Notes under the pieces: generated by a model
Seen by the model: only the letters and a program-made list of their open reading frames with translations
Told to the model about the DNA's origin: nothing
The model's database searches: none
Source: Sarcomyxa edulis
Taxonomy: Eukaryota; Basidiomycota; Agaricomycetes; Agaricales; Mycenaceae
Direction of reading: 5' to 3'
Assembly: GCA_009761415.1 (NCBI GenBank)
Contig: QUOL01000004.1
Coordinates: forward strand, 1,922,001-1,986,000
DNA: 64,000 bases
Shown here: positions 1 to 11,746 of the stretch, one piece after another
Layout of the letters: each line of letters starts with the position of its first letter
Numbering within the stretch: position 1 is the stretch's first letter
Program-made: the position numbers and the translations under genes

Positions 1-1491
1 GTTGCAATGTAAGCTGGTAACAGAGTGACGAAAGCACCTGATATGGGAATTTCAGTCTGGGGATAGACACGAGATAACGAAATACCCACCCGAGAATAAT
101 CCATAAAGTGCGCTGAATAATATTATGGGTGTGCTGCCCCTGGCAGGTAGCCATAAGGCGAGGACGAGTATGCCAGAGGTCAACGCGCACGGAACGAGTA
201 CTTTGAGTCTGCAGACTACGATCATCAATCTGCGCTCCAGCGGACGGAAGGAAAGCTTACATTCCAAAGCGATCTGCGAGGAGACCTGGGATGACCCTAG
301 CTGGGATACCGAATGCGTTGATGATAGCTAGGAGGTACTGCGCTGTTCCGGGAGACACTCCACGGTATGTGGCGTAAAGTTGAATGTAGAAATATGGAAT
401 AAACAACGCGTAAAAATTTCTATAGTTTTGGGAAGATGAGTCAATAAGCGGATCGGATTTATTGACCGAGAAAATCTTACAGAAACGCTCCAATGGCAGC
501 CAAGCAGTAAGATGGATTGGTGAAACCCCCAAAGTCGACGATGGTCGAGAATGTAATCGAGCGTTTGAGGGGAAGTCGAGTTTTAACCGTCAAGCATGCA
601 GGGATAAGGCATGCTAACGTGAGGAAGGCTGTAATGCGGACAGCCCAGGGGAATCCGCATAAAGGAATGAGACGATGAAGCATTATCGGGTAAATAACAC
701 CCCCAAGGGAAGAGCCTGCGCCTGCAATGCCTATGACGACAGCGCGTTTTGCTTTGAACCACTGGCCAAGGACGGCCAGGGCGGGAGTGAAACTATGGAC
801 TATATGGTAAGTTCGATCGTTTTCCTTGTAATGCGTCTGCACGTACATCATTGCGTTTCCGATCCCGTATAGTACACCTTGACTGAGAAATAATTGATAT
901 GGTTTGTTGGATTGACATATCGAAGTCATCATCGTGGAAAATACAATGATCACAGTGCCTAGAGGTAATAGAATCTATGGGAATACCAACGGTCATTCGC
1001 ACCTGAATGGAAGAAATGGTGGGATTTCTTACAGCTGATCCGTATGCATCGAAAATCTTTCCAAAGAAAGGTCCGCATCCATACAAAAGAAATAGCTGAA
1101 GTCCTCCGATCAAAGATATCGTGGAAGGCGACGAATCAGAGAGCAGCGTCGAGGTATAGTATGTCTGAAAAACGCCCTGCGCAGTGTCATATAAATTGTC
1201 AGAGAAATCTGCATAGCGATGAGCCACTGTACGCACATATGAGTTCACGACACCAAACGTCGAGAACAAAGCAAGAGTACTGCCAAGCACTACAAGCCAG
1301 GCTTCACGACCGCCATCCGGAGGAGCGCCGTAGTTGAAATCTGCATTTGGTGTTCCGGCAATACTTTCTTTGTCAATCGCCAAGAAATCCTGGATTTCAG
1401 AACCAGAGGGCGACCGAGGCAATGCTGGTTCAGCATCAGAAAGTCTGACAGACACTATAGCTGAGGACTTCTCGTAAGTATCTGCGGGCAT
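1..1491 (-). CDS. MFS monocarboxylate-type transporter, 3' end cut by window edge
   Basis: The reading frame starts at the ATG complementary to 1489-1491 and runs leftward through several short introns, with the last exon lost at the window edge. The first 60 or so residues are a polar cytoplasmic tail. The motif YGAPPDGGREAWLVVLGS then leads into the first membrane helix, an arrangement typical of fungal monocarboxylate-transporter-like MFS permeases (Mch family). Later exons carry more helices, including GVVNSYGVFQTYY, LGQWFKAKRAVVIGIAGAG (the helix 4/5 region), a charged central loop, and ALYGLFSGGYFV near position 60. The product should be a 12-helix plasma- or vacuolar-membrane carrier for a small organic acid or related solute; the substrate cannot be read from sequence. 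The start lies about 510 bp from the divergent Pol eta start. The family call is firm, the substrate is unknown. Confidence 0.82.
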
Positions 1492-2002
1492 GCTGAAGAT
1501 GTGAAGAAACCTAACGTACCTTTATAGAAGTACCCAGGTTAAAAGACGGATTCCGAATTCCGTGCGGAACTATTCATATACACCGTAGAGCTCGCCGTTC
1601 GCGGGAGTCATCGGTTTAACAGTGTCTTACTAACGGTATAATGTTTCAGCAAACGCGTGAGTGTACATATGCTTTCAAAGCTAGTCCTTCGTGGCGATGC
1701 GAATGCATGTTATGGCGCAATCGTGATCAGGCTGGAACGGATCCTCCTCCTAACGAATGAAGTCAGGTCATAATCTATATTCTGAGCTATGACTCGGAAA
1801 ACTGACTCGATGAGTACCTTGTACTTTTTTGCAAAATATATCGCACATGATGATAGTTGAGTCCGAGTCATTGTCAACTCGGAGCGTGAAATGGAATGAG
1901 TGACACAGCCACTCTCTCTACAAGCTTGCCATCGTGGACCGTAACTTCGACGCTGCAACCTCTGAACTGTGTGTTGTTCACCATTCAGTGCTTCAGATAA
2001 AT

Positions 2003-4621
2003 ATGCAATCTTTTCCATCTCCACGAAAAAACGCGTCTAAAGGAAAGGAAAAGGCCGTCGAATCAGATTTCGACGATTTGAATCCAATAATCACATACCG
2101 GTACGCGATCTTGACACGCCTCTCATTCGTATACACGACTTTGACTCCTGTATTATTGCAGCCATATACTCTCTCAAAGCCTTGGTGTCAGAGATCCACT
2201 ACGCGTTATAGCACTGTGTGACAACGATGCTTTCTATGCTGCCTGCGAAATGGTCCGTCTTGGTATCGACAAAGATAAACCTGTGGTCGTGTTACAATGG
2301 GATTCTCTCATCGCAGTCAACTACCCAGCTCGGACGTTTGGTATATCAAGGATGGACAAGCTGAAAGACGCTAAGAAGAGATGTCCAGAACTCGTAGTCG
2401 TTCATGTTGCAACATACAAGGAAGGCGAAAAGGAACCAGGTTATTGGGACGACATTGACACTCAAACTCACAAGGTGCGGCTGAATCTCTATAGCCTAAT
2501 ATATGTACTGTACGATTTCATGGATTCCGGAATTCAACACCATGCTCTTCCAAGGTTTCGCTGGACTTTTATCGGCGAGAAAGCGTGAAAATATTCAACA
2601 TGTTCAAGAATGGCTTGCCTGGGGCGGAGATAGGTATGGACCGCATATCGTTCATGGCTACTTCAATCAAATAACAAACGTCTGTAAATCTAAAGAAAAG
2701 GCATCAATCGACGAGGAATTTATTGACTTTACGCGCCCAGTGCGAGAAATCTTGCTCAAAAGATATCCATACCTCGCAACTGTTCCACCCGATGCCCCGA
2801 ATGGGTTGGACACGCCATTACCTCCACCTCCATCGATATCCTGGGACGGCCTTGGAACGTTAGTGCCAATCAAACCGGAAAGTGAAGCGTCCACCTCTAA
2901 GCCTGACGACGATGTCGACGAGTCTACTACATGGCATGATGTTGCACTATCAATTGCTGCAGAGCTCATGGGGAAGATTAGAGACGAAGTTCATACTACG
3001 CTTGGTTATTCCACTTCGGCGGTACGTTCGAGATTCTGCGCTGCTGTACTTTACGCATAATTGACTTTCTCTTCCCCGAAGGGTATTGCGAGGAATAAAT
3101 TTCTAGCAAAGGCAAGCTTGAGCGAAAACTGCATCTGAGACTTAGTGTTGATTGTATTTTAGTTAAGCGCATCCTACAAGAAACCTACTAATCAGGTCGC
3201 CCGGTTTATACTCGTTGCATGATCTGCATCTCAACATTCCCCCCCCTTTCATAGAGCATTCTTCGAAACGCCGCCATACCAAATTATCTGAAGCCAATGG
3301 GTTTCCAGAAGGTCGGTTCTTTAACAAAGAAATGTCTAACTTCAGTAAACTTAAAGCCCTACGTTTAGATCAGGTTTCTGGGCGGCAAATTCGGCGATGC
3401 TTTGGCCAAAGAATACGATGTATCGACAGTCGGAGATCTTCTGTAAGCTTGCTAATTTTCCTATAAGATTGTGACCCCTCATGTACTATCGCGTTCTAGC
3501 TCCATTAGTTTGGGTGAGTCGGAGTTCATGCTCATCCTCATTGAGTGTATCGAGTGACACCAATGTATAGACGAGCTACAGCAGAAATTCGGCGAGAATG
3601 CGATCTGGGTTTACGAAGTCCTACGGTGCGTCAAATATGCAGCGTCTCTCGATTTATGTCTTGATTGTGTTTTACAGCGGAATTGACCGATCGGAAGGTA
3701 TGTAACTATGTGTTCTCACAACTTCTTCGATATACCCATGCATGGATTCAGTGAAAGAGAAGTCAGCGGTCAACAAAAGTATGTTAGCGTCGAAAAACCT
3801 GCAGAAACCGATAACAAAGGCTTCTGAGGGCCAACATTGGATCCGAGTCCTGGCTGCGGAGCTGGCATTACGCCTCAACGAAGCGAGGAAACTTGATCCA
3901 ACGCTATGGCCTAAAACCATAGTTTTACATGCTCGTCAAGGTGAAGTATCTTTTGACAGTCGCTATATCATATCTGAGGTTGATTTGTGTCTCGAGTCTA
4001 GGATACGAAACGGCTCGATCGAGACAGTCTGCGTTCCCGTTTACGCGAGAAGTTACCGTGGACACTATCGCGTCGGCCGGGAACAGACTGTGGAAAGAGC
4101 TCGTCGGGAGTGGCGCGGGTATGCCGACAAAAGTGACCAATGTCCAGTTAGCATTCACGGGCTTGGAGGCTGGGGAATTGGGTCAACGAAGTCTTGAGGG
4201 ATTCCTGAATACCAGGGGACTGCCGAAACAGCAGGTTAATTCGAAACGACCAAGAGCGGACGACCTCATCGAGGGAATTGCGAAGATCGGACCGTCTGAT
4301 GATAGATCCACTTCCCGCAGTATTGATGGTGGAGCGGTATCCCGGAAAACTGATCTGGAGAATCCAGACCCTCGCTCGACCTCGAATGAAACTGGACAAG
4401 CATCATGCATCTGCCCTCGGTGTGGCAAGCACCTGCAGACACAGGCTGTGACTTCATCGGAGGCCGAACTAGCATTGGAAATGATGCGTGTGGAGCATGG
4501 GGACTACCATTTCGCACAGGATCTAGCAAAGGAACAGAGGTCAGTGAGTCCGCCACGGAAGAAGAAGAAAACGAAGCCAGTGGAATCCAAGGGGATTGAG
4601 AAGTTCTTCATCCGCAAGTAG
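2003..4621 (+). CDS. RAD30: DNA polymerase eta (Y-family translesion polymerase)
   Basis: This Y-family polymerase copies past UV photoproducts in the nucleus. The ATG at 2003 opens a short lysine-rich leader. After an intron at about 2101-2161 comes HILSQSLGVRDPLRVIALC, then the first catalytic motif with its aspartates at about 2220-2235 (DNDAFYAACE). Next are the Pol-eta signature LQWDSLIAVNYPARTFGISR and AKKRCPELVVVHVATYKEGE. A later exon carries the second acidic motif, KASIDEEFIDFTRPVRE, and GIARNKFLAK begins the thumb region after an intron near 3025-3080. The C-terminus has a ubiquitin-binding zinc finger (CPRCGK followed by HGDYH, a C2H2 UBZ pattern) and a terminal PCNA-binding-like motif, KGIEKFFIRK, ending at the TAG at 4619-4621. 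The gene is broken by many short introns. Domain order and motifs match the family, and no catalytic residue seems missing. Confidence 0.93.
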
Positions 4622-5066
4622 ATTGATGGGCTCTCTCGAGGTTAGTGATTGACATTGGATTGTAGTTATACTCTGTGGGATGTAACCCTAACTAGTGTTT
4701 GATCATTGTACATTGATGAATGGTCGACATCCATCACTGCACTGATGATCAGCGTCGGTTCCCATTTATAGAACATTCCCACGATATATTACATCGCGAG
4801 TTCTCTTCCGAGTTTTCATTTCGTTGCTTCTCAAGTGCCTCTATTTCGTTCTCTTCACTCTCTTTTTTTGTGGACGGGCTCCTTTTGTCCTCGAGGAACG
4901 TTTGACGACGATCGGCGCAGTGCGACCCAATTCCTCAGACAGCAAATCACTGTTCAGGAACAGTCGACCATTCCAGCTCGCAGCCCTTCGTTTCTTGCAA
5001 GATATCTCTCATTTCGATTCCTTAATCTTCATCTTTCTCGTTTTCATCCAGATATAAAGGCCTGAG
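4622..5066. other. intergenic region, pyrimidine-rich leader
   Basis: This stretch of about 445 bp lies between the Pol eta stop and the receptor start, both on the plus strand. It becomes T/C-rich from about 4800 to 5060, typical of a fungal promoter or 5' untranslated leader. No open frame here has coding character. Confidence 0.5.
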
Positions 5067-7375
5067 ATGCAGTTTCTGCCTTTTAACCTGCTCGAGGTCC
5101 AAGGCTCTATCGTGCGTCGTTTCTTTCTCTAACACGCACTCGAGCTTCGCGTAATCGGCCCCTTCGTAGGCCGTGAATTTCTTTGCAGTGCTATCCGCCC
5201 TAGCTTTGGCCTCTGTCGCTCTTCGATTTGCCTGGCTCGCTATACAACCATTGGTCCAAGGTGGTGGTCGACCGTCGCCTCGGGAATACGTCTTCTTCCA
5301 TACGCAGCTAGGATATTATGCGGCCTGCCTCCTCGTCAGCAACATCTTCAACGTGTCGTCCGGTCTCATTGGTCTGAGGTGGCTTGTCCAGAATGGAATC
5401 TTGGAAGGTATCATAAGCCCATTGGTTTCTTGATTTCTATCGCATGTATTGATACGATCTCATTTAGGCTCGACTACGTGCAGTGCCCAAGGTGAGTTTT
5501 ATAGCGTTACTTGGATCATGGCCTTGTATTGATAATTGACCTTCTAGCTATTCTCATGCAAATTTCAAACTTTGCCACTGCCTTCTTTACCGTGATGCTT
5601 GCCGTACATACTGCGCTCACGTTGGTATTCCGAAAGCGTCAATCAACTCCAGCATCCGCTGCCATCATTGTATTTGGCTGGACGTTGGCTGTTGGAGTAG
5701 GTGTGTGTCCATAGTCTCAGCTTGCCATTCGAGTATGTTGTAATCTATCAACAGCTCTTGTACCTTTGGCACTGTCTCATCCGAATGGCCCACTGTATGG
5801 AAGCGAGGGCATTTCTTGCGGCGTTAGAAGGGTCTATGTCAAATCACAGTTCTTCTTCCATTTGTTCCCGGTGAGTTTCCAGTGCGGTTTGTCCTGAGGC
5901 GGAAATTTGACTTTGGTCTCGTCCCAGATCTTCCTCGCGTCTATCCTTTCGGCTACATTGTACTCGCTCATCTTCTTGGTGCTCCGTGGTACTCTTGTAA
6001 TCAGAGGTGGACTCAAGATCAATCTGGATCCACATGTACGATGGAATGGTCGCATTGCTTCCGGAGAAGAGTACCATCGGTTTATGGCAAGTGTTGCCAG
6101 AAGTATGCTATGGTAGGATCAATATACCATCTGGTCCCAGTGATACAAATCTAACATTTTCGTTGCTCAGGTATCCTATCGGTAAGTAACTAGGATGTCT
6201 CCAAATGATAGCACCCGATTGACACGGCTGTACTCAGCCTACATTGCGCTTCTTGTGCCGTACTCAGTTGCTCGTCTACTCGATTTGTCTGGGTTTTCCG
6301 TTCCGTTCTCCGTCACAGTAGTTGCTTATGTGTTTTGGTTCCTCTTAGGTATGTCATACAGGATTAGCTGGATACCACACTGGCGCTGACGTCCATATCT
6401 TGCGCAGGATTGGTCAATGTCCTTCTCCTGTACAACACATTCCGTGTATTGGGACCGGCCTTCGACGCTTGCTCTACGATGTCTACAAGAAAAGATATGG
6501 AAAGCGATGGAGGCTATGATAGGGCCTCAAAGATCAGTCCCTACATGACTCAGCAGACACCGGCTGCGGATGCATCCTCGCGTTCTTCGCAGAACGAGAA
6601 GATCACACAGTATCGCTACCCGAATACTCAGTCGCAACCCCAATCCCATTCCTTGGCTCATCAAAGATCTTATTCGAGCACCATCAGTAGCTCATCTGTT
6701 CGGAACCTTCTCCCTGCCCATCACGCGCATAGCGGGAGCACTGGAAGCTTCTTGACCGTACAAACCCAGATGACTGCCGCATCCCTCCAACAAGCCATCT
6801 CACCGATTTCTCAACGTGAAGAAGACCTGCTCACGACACCTGAACGTGCAGTACAAAAATTCCCCTCGCGTGTCCAAGCGGCCTTTGATCATGCGCGACA
6901 GGGCTCGACTGACTCATTGGGTCTTCCTGCTGCACCCCGCCGAACCCGTTCCCCAATCTCACGGCGCCCAACGCTGGACAGTATTGTCTCTTCTCCAACT
7001 CAAGAAGTGAACGGTACATGGAGCAATGCCAAGTTCCAGAATAATGGCTCTCTTACGCCCATTTCCGATCGGCAGTGGCCTACCGAGCAGCTCTCCCGTA
7101 ATTCCTCTGCATCTTCCTACTCGAACCCAAGAAGCTATTACGGAAACACCCCATCTCCCACCGAAGCAGGCTCATCCACGCCCAATGTCAGACGTCTACC
7201 TTCTATCACGGGTCGGGCCACCCCTTCACCTTCACGCGGTGGCCCGATGTCCCGGCAGCTCTCGAATTCTACAGGCGAGTCGCTGAGGAATCCAGCAGTC
7301 ATGCGCCCTGTTTACAGCGACAACGAGCATGCGAGAAAGACGTCGACGTCTGCAACACACCATTATCAGCTGTAA
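5067..7375 (+). CDS. seven-transmembrane receptor of the fungal Git3/cAMP-receptor-like type
   Basis: The product looks like a G-protein-coupled receptor. The likely start is the ATG at 5067. Removing an intron at 5112-5169 joins MQFLPFNLLEVQGSI to AVNFFAVLSALALASVALR, the first membrane helix. Further helices follow across short introns: LGYYAACLLVSNIFNV; ILMQISNFATAFFTVMLAVH preceded by a cysteine (STTCSAQ), as often precedes helix 3; IIVFGWTLAVGVG; IFLASILSATLYSLIFLVL; then AYIALLVPYSVARLL and FSVTVVAYVFWFLLGLVNVL after the WYPI motif. The last exon encodes about 300 residues rich in Ser, Pro and Thr with no obvious fold, a presumed cytoplasmic tail open to phosphorylation. Family members sense carbon sources or other small molecules through Galpha; the ligand is unknown. 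Topology is well supported, subfamily is moderate. Confidence 0.78.
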
Positions 7376-7630
7376 ACAAAATTTGAAGATAGGTATTAAA
7401 ACATAATTTATTCGGTTGACCCGAATTTTACGACATTATTTTCTGCATAGTTATGTGTTGCTACGATTTCAGTACTGGTTACTCAGTGCGGGCGCTATCA
7501 TGTTTATAACAGCATAAGGCTGTGCATATTTGCTTGGTTGTATGTTTTTCAAGGGTCACCGGTCACCGGCAAGTGTCATTACCGAGCGTCAGAAGCAAAT
7601 TGGGCCGATCTCGATCGAAGGCTCCTATTA
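7376..7630. other. intergenic segment before the TIR element
   Basis: This is the 3' flank of the receptor gene, AT-rich just after the stop. No open frame with coding character is seen. Confidence 0.4.
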
Positions 7631-7675
7631 CAGCGCTTTCAGAAAACCTTGTCATAAGCACTTTTTTTTATTTTT
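7631..7675 (+). repeat. left terminal inverted repeat
   Basis: Left arm of the TIR element. It differs from the complement of the right arm at three positions (12, 27 and 29 of the arm). Confidence 0.8.
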
Positions 7676-8318
7676 CTGTGCTTCGGTCATCAACCGGGTA
7701 ACAAGTGACTCGGCTTTGCCCGAGACCAGTCTCACGACCCCCCATTGGTTGCAATTGGGCTGCAATGGCCGCATGCTGCCCGATCGCGACGACTGAGGTA
7801 TACCTTTGCTCGGAGGAACGTCGTGTTATGATCAGCAAGGACCTCCAGTCAAAAGCAATGAGATTCTTGGCTTGAGGAGCAATGCACCTCGAGTCTATGT
7901 ATTATGTCGTGAGAACTCAACGAAACCCGAGTACGGCTACGTACCGTGACGGCGGGTGCCGATATACCAAAACCTGAGCACTTGGACAATGAACGGGAGG
8001 GAGGATCGATGATCTTAGAGACGGATTTGACGCGTCCAAAGCGTTCTGGCGTAGTTCTACTTCAGATTTTCAGAGCTGGACGCGACTAAGACCTGCGGGG
8101 AGCTGTAGTGGTCATCTCACATGGCCTAGCACTCTATACATGTTTGGGTTGGCTTGGGTAGGGATGCTATGGCTCCCTGAATGAATTGCGAAGAAATGCC
8201 GTACGATGGGCGAGCTCGAATGCACGCGGAAGACCGTATCTTCCCTCGAATGTGCGGGCCAGACGTGTCGGACCTTGGCTTCCGGGCATAGCCACTTATT
8301 CACCGGTTGGTTACCGCC

Positions 8319-8363
8319 AAAAATAAAAAAAAGTCCATATGACAAGGTTTTGTGAAAGCGCTG
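8319..8363 (-). repeat. right terminal inverted repeat
   Basis: Right arm of the TIR element. Its outer end lies only 54 bp before the preferred RNase H start codon at 8417. Confidence 0.8.
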
Positions 8364-8416
8364 TAAACTCTCAGACTTCCTCAAGTTGTCTCCAAGAACA
8401 TACACATTCTCACAAG

Positions 8417-9103
8417 ATGTTCAGCTCATTTCCAGCATCTCACCAGGCTGCAATGGCAAGCGCGATTCCTGGCTCATCCATATCTACCGACATATTTGGT
8501 ACCACAGTAACACTTCCTCGCACATTCGAACCTTCTCGCGTCCTAGCCGACAAATCACCCACCAACCTCATAGCACCAGGCTCTCCTTTTTCCAAACTCT
8601 GGTTCGCAACATATGCTAATCCTCAATCAAAAATACTCGACAAAGGTGCTATCGTCGTCTGTATTGACGGCGCATGTACGAATAACGGTACTCCTGCCGC
8701 TCGGGCAGGCCTCGGCGTGTATTTTGGTCCAGCCTCTCCTTTGAATCTTTCTGAGCCTGTGAATGGCATGCAGACAAACCAACGCGCCGAGATTCGCGCT
8801 GCCGTTCGTGCTTTGCAGGTAGCGCGCGAGGCGCTAAAGGACGATTTCAAGACGAACCGCATTGTACTCTTGTCTGATTCGACGTATGTCGTGCGGGGAA
8901 TCACGGAGTGGGTATATAAATGGCAGGAAAATGGGTGGAGGGATGTTAACGGCCAACCCTTGGTCAATGCATTTGACTTCCAAGAGTTGGACGCTCTTAT
9001 TGCCGCTCTGGAGGAAGACGGCATCAACGTCGAGTTTTGGGGTGTTGGACGGGAAGATAATGTGCAAGCCGATGAGTTGGCTAAAAAGGCATGTCTCTTG
9101 TAG
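8417..9103 (+). CDS. RNase H1-like ribonuclease
   Basis: An intronless frame encodes about 228 residues from the preferred ATG at 8417 (MFSSFPASHQ). An in-frame ATG at 8339 would add 26 residues but lies inside the right repeat of the neighbouring transposon-like element, so it is not chosen. The RNase H fold is clear. The first strand ends in VVCIDGACTNNG (first catalytic Asp). NQRAEIRAAVRAL supplies the Glu, LLSDSTYVVRGITEW the second Asp, and VQADELAKKA the last Asp near the C-terminus. WQENGWRDVNGQPLVN is the usual substrate-handle segment. The enzyme cuts RNA in RNA/DNA hybrids. There is no N-terminal hybrid-binding domain and no strong organelle signal. All four acidic residues are present, so it should be active. 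Confidence 0.9.
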   Translation: MFSSFPASHQAAMASAIPGSSISTDIFGTTVTLPRTFEPSRVLADKSPTNLIAPGSPFSKLWFATYANPQSKILDKGAIVVCIDGACTNNGTPAARAGLGVYFGPASPLNLSEPVNGMQTNQRAEIRAAVRALQVAREALKDDFKTNRIVLLSDSTYVVRGITEWVYKWQENGWRDVNGQPLVNAFDFQELDALIAALEEDGINVEFWGVGREDNVQADELAKKACLL

Positions 9104-9529
9104 AGATCCTTTGAGTTATGATGTATGTTCTCTCTTGCCGTGCGTTGTGTATATCTTCTTGCTATCTATTCTCGCTGATCTCAAATGTTGTCTCAGATCT
9201 CTCTCTAGACTTCTCTTGCTTCATTGTCCTCAGAGTCTATCGGTCTTCATGTTGTTGTATCATATAAACTAACACCCTTTCACCAAAAAAAATGTAAAGA
9301 TTGAACCAAAACCAAACGTTTCTCTACGGCAGCCTAACCCTGAGAGCGAGCTCATCGTGAATAACATCACGTTCATGGCCTGCACGTATAAATAGCACTT
9401 AGAACACATATATAATTGCAGTTCAAGAGAAATAGCAGAACCGACAGAGGAAATACAAGGTTGGGGGAGAATGATCCAACGCACACGCACAAGACGAAGT
9501 CTAAGAAACGCAAGAAAATAATGATAAGC
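9104..9529. other. convergent intergenic region
   Basis: These 426 bp separate the ends of the RNase H gene (+) and the J-protein gene (-). It is likely two overlapping 3' regions, and no feature is recognised. Confidence 0.4.
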
Positions 9530-10511
9530 TCATCCAAGGATTTGCACCTTGGTCTTTTTCTTCTTTTTCGTGTTGGAGAAACTCCGCCAACTGTCGACGC
9601 GCTCCTCCCTTCGGTCTGTTGGTATGTTTTGTTAGTGAATCAGTGACGCGGGGTGGAACGATGAGCATACCCTCCCATTGTTTATCCTCTTCAGCCTTTC
9701 GTTTTCTGGTTGCGACTTCCTCGTCCTTTTTCCTCGCTTCGAGACCTTCATTAGCAAGATTCATCTTGACGGCTCTGCATACGAAGGCCCATCAGCCTGT
9801 GTCTTGACTAGACGCTTCCCTAGCTGTACTTACTTCCTTCTTCGAACCTCCTCATCAATCAATAAATCCTTCGACTGCTGTCTGAGCTGGGACTTGAATG
9901 GAGGGATAATAGTAGGTGACTTGAGTTTAGGATCGTCGTCCTGGGTCGTTATTGGGAGGTTCAGCGCCTTCAAGATCAGAACACGGGCTTGGTGGATGAC
10001 TGCATCCAATTCTTCTCGTTTGGCCTTGTCAGAGAGTTCGGATTCTGCCTGTAGCGGAAGTTCATCAGTCGTGGCCATATTTGCAAACACCCATGAGACG
10101 GTTGTCATACCTTTTTGAGAATGTCAAAGGCTTCAGGTGCACGAGCATGGGGTGTTTTATCAGGATGTATGACTGGAATTGATACGTGGTCAGAATTCGA
10201 TGAGATACGACAGATCATGGAGGTTATTGTAGGTCACATAATGATAGTTGGCGGTATCTTCGTTTGATCTCTTCGGGCGTGGCAGACTCATCTATGTCCA
10301 GGATATCATATGGGCTGTTGGGGTTACTTTCAGGTTGGAATTAGGGCATTTTGATTGAAGCAAGAACGTACTTGAGTTTGAACGCTTTCAATATACGCTC
10401 TACCTCGACTTCTCGTTGGAAAGCGGAGGCTTCACGACTGAGAAGTTTCTCGAGTTCTGGATCTGATACTGGGGCTGGTTTTGAGGACGATGAGGAGGCT
10501 TGGTTGGACAT
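9530..10511 (-). CDS. DNAJC8/Spf31-type J-domain protein
   Basis: This nuclear J-protein family is associated with splicing complexes. The start is the ATG complementary to 10509-10511 (MSNQASSSSS). Joined exons give LEKLLSREASAFQREVEVER, then FKLNPYDILDIDESATPEEI, the first helices of the J domain. HPDKTPHARAPEAFDILKK follows and contains the essential HPD tripeptide. Later exons are long, charged and helical (ESELSDKAKREELDAVIHQA, DLLIDEEVRRRK, EGLEARKKDEEVATRKRKAE). The C-terminus, RVDSWRSFSNTKKKKK, ends in a basic tail at the stop 9530-9532, as in the DNAJC8 family. There are at least four short introns. It is divergent from COX11 with a shared upstream region of about 200-300 bp. Confidence 0.85.
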
Positions 10512-10712
10512 CCTCGTCGACGTCGAAGGTACCGGTGATCGAGGTGACTTGAAACTAACTTCAAGATGAGAGTTCAGCTCAACTCCGCATGTCTTTTCTT
10601 CCTCATTTGTTCAACAAATCACTTCCTCTGAATTTTGCTCCTCAATCCTCAGTGAGCTTCATGAACATTATAGATCTACACTTGAAATTGACGAGCAACC
10701 TGATAGTTCAGG

Positions 10713-11746
10713 TTGAACCGAATATTGCAATGTCAATGTCGCTCAGCGTTACACACCGCTGTGCCAAAAGCACCCGTTTCTGCGAGGGGTACATTTGCAT
10801 GGCGTAAAATGCCAATGTCCACACAGGTTCCACCTCCGACCCCAGAACCACCACGGCCAAAGGAACAATTCAAATCGCGGAAAGAGGTATACGCAGCGAA
10901 GAATAGAGCTCTGCTGATGTATACCTGTGCCGTCGTACGTTCCGTTTGTTCCCTTCTGACCGCATTTCACTTATATCGCACACGTTGAATTACAGATTCT
11001 TGTAGCAGGAGGTACGACGTATGCAGCGGTACCTCTTTACCGTATGTTCTGCGCCGCTACGGGCTTCGCTGGAACACCCAATGTCGGGACAGGGAGGTTT
11101 GAGTCGGAACGACTTGTTCCCGTCGAAGGCGCTCGGAGAATAAAAGTACACTTCAATGCAGATCATTCAGAACAACTCCCTTGGACGTTCACGCCTCAGC
11201 AGAAGAGCGTGAGCGTACTCCCTGGGGAGACGAGTCTAGCCTTCTATAGAGCAAAGAACAATTCGAAGCAAGATATAATCGGAATTGCTACCTACAATGT
11301 TACCCCGGATCGCGTGAGTAGCTCACACTCTAGCCTGATGTTTGCCTGACATGAAAAACGCCCAGATCGCACCGTACTTCTCGAAAGTAGAATGCTTTTG
11401 TTTTGAAGAGCAGAGATTGCTAGCCGGCGAGGAGGTCGACATGCCCCTCTTATTCTTCATCGACAAAGACATCATGGATGACCCGGCATGCAGGAATGTC
11501 GATGATGTCGTCCTCTCATACACGTTTTTCCGGTGCGTACCAAAGTTGCTTGCTTTGTCTCACATACTGATTTTCTTGTGCAGCGCTCGGCGTAACACAC
11601 GCGGACACTTGGAACCCGACGCTGAAGAAAGTGAAATCCAAGATTCTCTGGGTTTCGGAGGATATGAGAATGTGCCCAAGGCAGAGGTCCGCAACGCATC
11701 GCCGCCCTCCGCTGAGACTACTACATCACCTCCTGATTTGAAATGA
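10713..11746 (+). CDS. COX11: cytochrome c oxidase assembly factor COX11 (5' end unresolved)
   Basis: COX11 is the inner-membrane copper donor for the Cu-B site of cytochrome oxidase. Exons join to NRALLMYTCAVILVAGGTTY (single membrane helix) followed by AAVPLYRMFCAATGFAGTP. The beta-sandwich includes KVHFNADHSEQLPWTFTPQQ and PGETSLAFYRAKNNS. The copper-binding pair sits in KVECFCFEEQ, then DMPLLFFIDKDIMDDP and NVDDVVLSYTFF complete the domain. The stop is at 11744-11746. The 5' end is unclear. The frame upstream of the first in-frame ATG (10808) reads like a mitochondrial presequence (CRSALHTAVPK, Arg-rich and without acids) but has no ATG before an upstream stop. A small 5' exon or an annotation-resistant start is therefore likely; the given start marks the open frame only. 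Confidence 0.9.

Larger units (their letters stand above)
7631..8363. mobile_element. non-autonomous TIR element (MITE-like, TA-flanked)
   Basis: The 45 bp at 7631-7675 reappear inverted at 8319-8363 with 42 of 45 positions identical by hand alignment. Both ends start CAGCGCTTTCA and end in an 8-T/A/5-T run. Weaker similarity seems to continue inward for some tens of bases. Both outer ends abut TA dinucleotides (7629-7630 and 8364-8365), the target-site signature of Tc1/mariner/pogo-type transposons, whose ends often begin CAG. No open frame inside resembles a transposase, so it would be a deletion derivative or MITE moved in trans. It sits in the spacer between the receptor and RNase H genes. 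The inverted repeat is directly seen; superfamily assignment is inference. Confidence 0.7.

Noticed and set aside
8112..8405. Minus-strand 97-codon open frame
   Set aside because: It lies mostly inside the TIR element and reads through its right arm; the translation has no family motif.
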